From NCBI GenBank assembly GCA_950072225.1, contig CATMOP010000123.1:1-6269 (forward strand): a stretch of DNA of 6,269 bases. Direction: 5' to 3'. Position numbers and translations under genes: made by a program. This DNA is from an uncultured Nitrospina sp. (GTDB lineage Bacteria > Nitrospinota > Nitrospinia > Nitrospinales > VA-1). Shown in pieces: positions 4,717 to 6,269 of the stretch; positions within the stretch are counted from its first letter, which is position 1; every line of letters starts with the position of its first letter. Under the pieces are notes generated by a model. It had not been told where the DNA came from and did no database searches. It saw nothing but the letters and a program-made list of their open reading frames with translations.

Positions 4717-6269
4717 TTATTCGGCCATTTGCGGTGCTGCCTGCACAGGCCCGGTTTCTTTCGGTTTGGTTTTGGGATACTTGATTCCAATCCAGATGAT
4801 GGCTGTCATCAGCACGAAAAAGGTCCAAACAATCACTGTGACGTGGAAGCCCGACTCAGCCAGGCTCGGTGCAAATTTTTCCGGGGTCACATCCTTAAAC
4901 ACCTTATAAATATGCCAATTCATCCTCGACAGTTCCCGAATGGTACCCATCCAGCTCATCAGCCAGATATCTGAGAATCCCAGGAAAATAAGAACGTAAG
5001 GCCCTAGTGGATTGATCTTTCCATAATGCACTTTTCCGGTTTTAGTCGCGATGGTATAAAAAATATAGTTAATAAAGGTAACGGTCACTAAACAGAATGC
5101 CGCCGTATTTTTTGAAACCATCAGAGCCAGAAACGCCAGATTATCCGGCAAAACCATATCTGGATTCATGCCGGGTTCAGGAAGCATGGTGGCGAAAAAG
5201 CGTCTGGGAGTGAACCAGATTGTGACGGAAATAACAATCAACACGAATCCAAACTTCATAGCTGGGAAAAATCTTTGAGCGTTCTCAATCCGCTTCATAC
5301 TGACCCACATATAAATATTACTGGCGCTGAACATGGTTCCCACCAAAAGCCCTTGCACCAGCATGAACATGGATTCCCGGTCGGACATAATATACATGCC
5401 GATGGTTGCGTCATATCGGTAAATTTCGGCGACGAAAATATAACCCATTGCCGGCAGGGGAATCATGATGGCAACGCCGATGAGGTTGCCGATATAACCG
5501 ACCCAGTCATAATATTCCCGCTCTTCTTTTTTATCTGACCACAGGTACATATATGCACCGATGATACAAACCATATAACCGCCAAAGGTTCCGTTGCCCA
5601 CCAGCCGGTGATAGTTCAGGGGCATCCAAATTGAAGTGGTAATCTTATCCCACTCCCCCATCGTGAGGAGGTCGGCAAGAGGTTTTGTCGGGGCCTGCAT
5701 GAAGGTTGCAGGTCCATCCAGGGCCATCAGCAGAGTGAGACCAAAGACATTCAGAAATATGCCAGTAACAATATGCCGTCCTTTTTTATTGGCCTTGTTC
5801 AGCGGATCCCATGAGTAGACATAGATGTACATGATCACCGTTTCCAGAATAAACAGGGTGGGGTAGGCCACCATGAAAAGGACCGGAAAAGAGGAGATGA
5901 GATAAGTAATAAAGTCTTTATAGGCAACCAACATAATAAAGAGGAAGAGACCTCCTGTCAGAGCCGTAAAACTGTAGCAAATTCCAATTACTTTGGTGAT
6001 TTCATGGGCAAGACGCTCAAATTTGAAATCCGATTTGGCAAACATGATGGCATTGGAGAGCAGGCCGCCGACCGCTCCATTAACCAAAGCCAGAATAATT
6101 GCGGAAACTTCATAATGTTCAACCGGTGTCAGTGGCAGGGAGATCAGAGCTCCAAACACCGCGCCGACAAAGGCGGATGCCCGGATATTCATCAAGCGGT
6201 GGAAATAATTCAGGAAACTGACTATTAAAGCGCCGAATGCGCAAGCCCATAGGCCAAACAAGACGCCAT
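4717..6269 (-). CDS. Cytochrome bd oxidase subunit I-like membrane protein (5' end cut by window)
   Basis: At least 516 residues of polytopic membrane protein. The frame is open to the window edge and the first possible start (TTG at 6261) is weak, so the true N-terminus is probably outside. Numbering below counts from that TTG. By eye the core matches CydA: FILE with E140 at the place of E. coli E107, followed by a similar YSWDPL turn; FMQAP (187-191) matching the WMQNP segment; NYHRLVG with H218 matching the heme b558 ligand H186; and IRELSRMNW with E443 matching E445 near the quinol loop. Differences: GRQPW is replaced by SRMNW (445-449), the place of E99 is Ala or similar, and about 85 residues with roughly three extra helices precede the core. 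Such divergent bd-like proteins are known in Nitrospira and Nitrospina and are proposed terminal oxidases. The cytochrome c gene follows directly. Function as an oxidase is inferred, not shown. Confidence 0.8.
   Translation of the reverse strand, partial: GVLFGLWACAFGALIVSFLNYFHRLMNIRASAFVGAVFGALISLPLTPVEHYEVSAIILALVNGAVGGLLSNAIMFAKSDFKFERLAHEITKVIGICYSFTALTGGLFLFIMLVAYKDFITYLISSFPVLFMVAYPTLFILETVIMYIYVYSWDPLNKANKKGRHIVTGIFLNVFGLTLLMALDGPATFMQAPTKPLADLLTMGEWDKITTSIWMPLNYHRLVGNGTFGGYMVCIIGAYMYLWSDKKEEREYYDWVGYIGNLIGVAIMIPLPAMGYIFVAEIYRYDATIGMYIMSDRESMFMLVQGLLVGTMFSASNIYMWVSMKRIENAQRFFPAMKFGFVLIVISVTIWFTPRRFFATMLPEPGMNPDMVLPDNLAFLALMVSKNTAAFCLVTVTFINYIFYTIATKTGKVHYGKINPLGPYVLIFLGFSDIWLMSWMGTIRELSRMNWHIYKVFKDVTPEKFAPSLAESGFHVTVIVWTFFVLMTAIIWIGIKYPKTKPKETGPVQAAPQMAE

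Noticed and set aside
4694..4828. Longer N-terminus for the cytochrome c from ATG at 4828
   Set aside because: It would overlap the 3' end of the bd-like gene by over 100 bp and put a polar stretch before the first helix. ATG 4693 has its own AGGAG.
6267..6269. ATG at the extreme right edge on the minus strand
   Set aside because: It is not in frame with the bd-like gene. That frame stays open to the edge, so the gene is better treated as truncated.

Overview
The window carries seven genes and one gene fragment, with no rRNA, true tRNA or CRISPR array. The most informative genes are a cytochrome bd-like membrane subunit paired with a membrane-anchored di-heme cytochrome c. This pairing is best known from nitrite-oxidising and related lineages (Nitrospinota, Nitrospirota). 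Together with moderate GC content, the small standalone BolA and zinc-ribbon proteins and a ribonuclease-inhibitor-type LRR protein, it suggests a Nitrospina-like marine bacterium. That assignment is an inference from gene style, not from a marker gene.

Left part (1-1679, + strand): the last 71 codons of an unidentified gene, then a complete dihydrolipoamide dehydrogenase (lpd, E3), with both redox cysteines and the C-terminal His-Pro motif intact.

Middle (1660-2816): a segment whose outer edges are a perfect 13-bp inverted repeat. It holds a small membrane protein (- strand), and divergently a zinc-ribbon mini-protein followed by a BolA-family protein (+ strand). Related copies of a short intergenic repeat (about 52-58 bp core) sit at both edges: one between lpd and the membrane protein, two between bolA and the LRR gene. 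The left inverted-repeat end lies inside the last codons of lpd, so the repeat supplies its stop codon.

Right part (2825-6269, all - strand): an LRR protein with its own strong ribosome binding site, then, upstream of it, a two-gene respiratory unit ending in a clear intrinsic terminator. The unit is a bd oxidase subunit I-like protein (5' end cut by the window) followed after 23 bp by a cytochrome c with five predicted membrane helices and two heme-c sites. By eye the bd-like protein keeps counterparts of several CydA residues but replaces the quinol-loop GRQPW signature. With a cytochrome c as its partner, this suggests electron exchange with c-type cytochromes rather than standard quinol oxidation. 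This module and the repeat-bounded segment are the two points most worth a second look.
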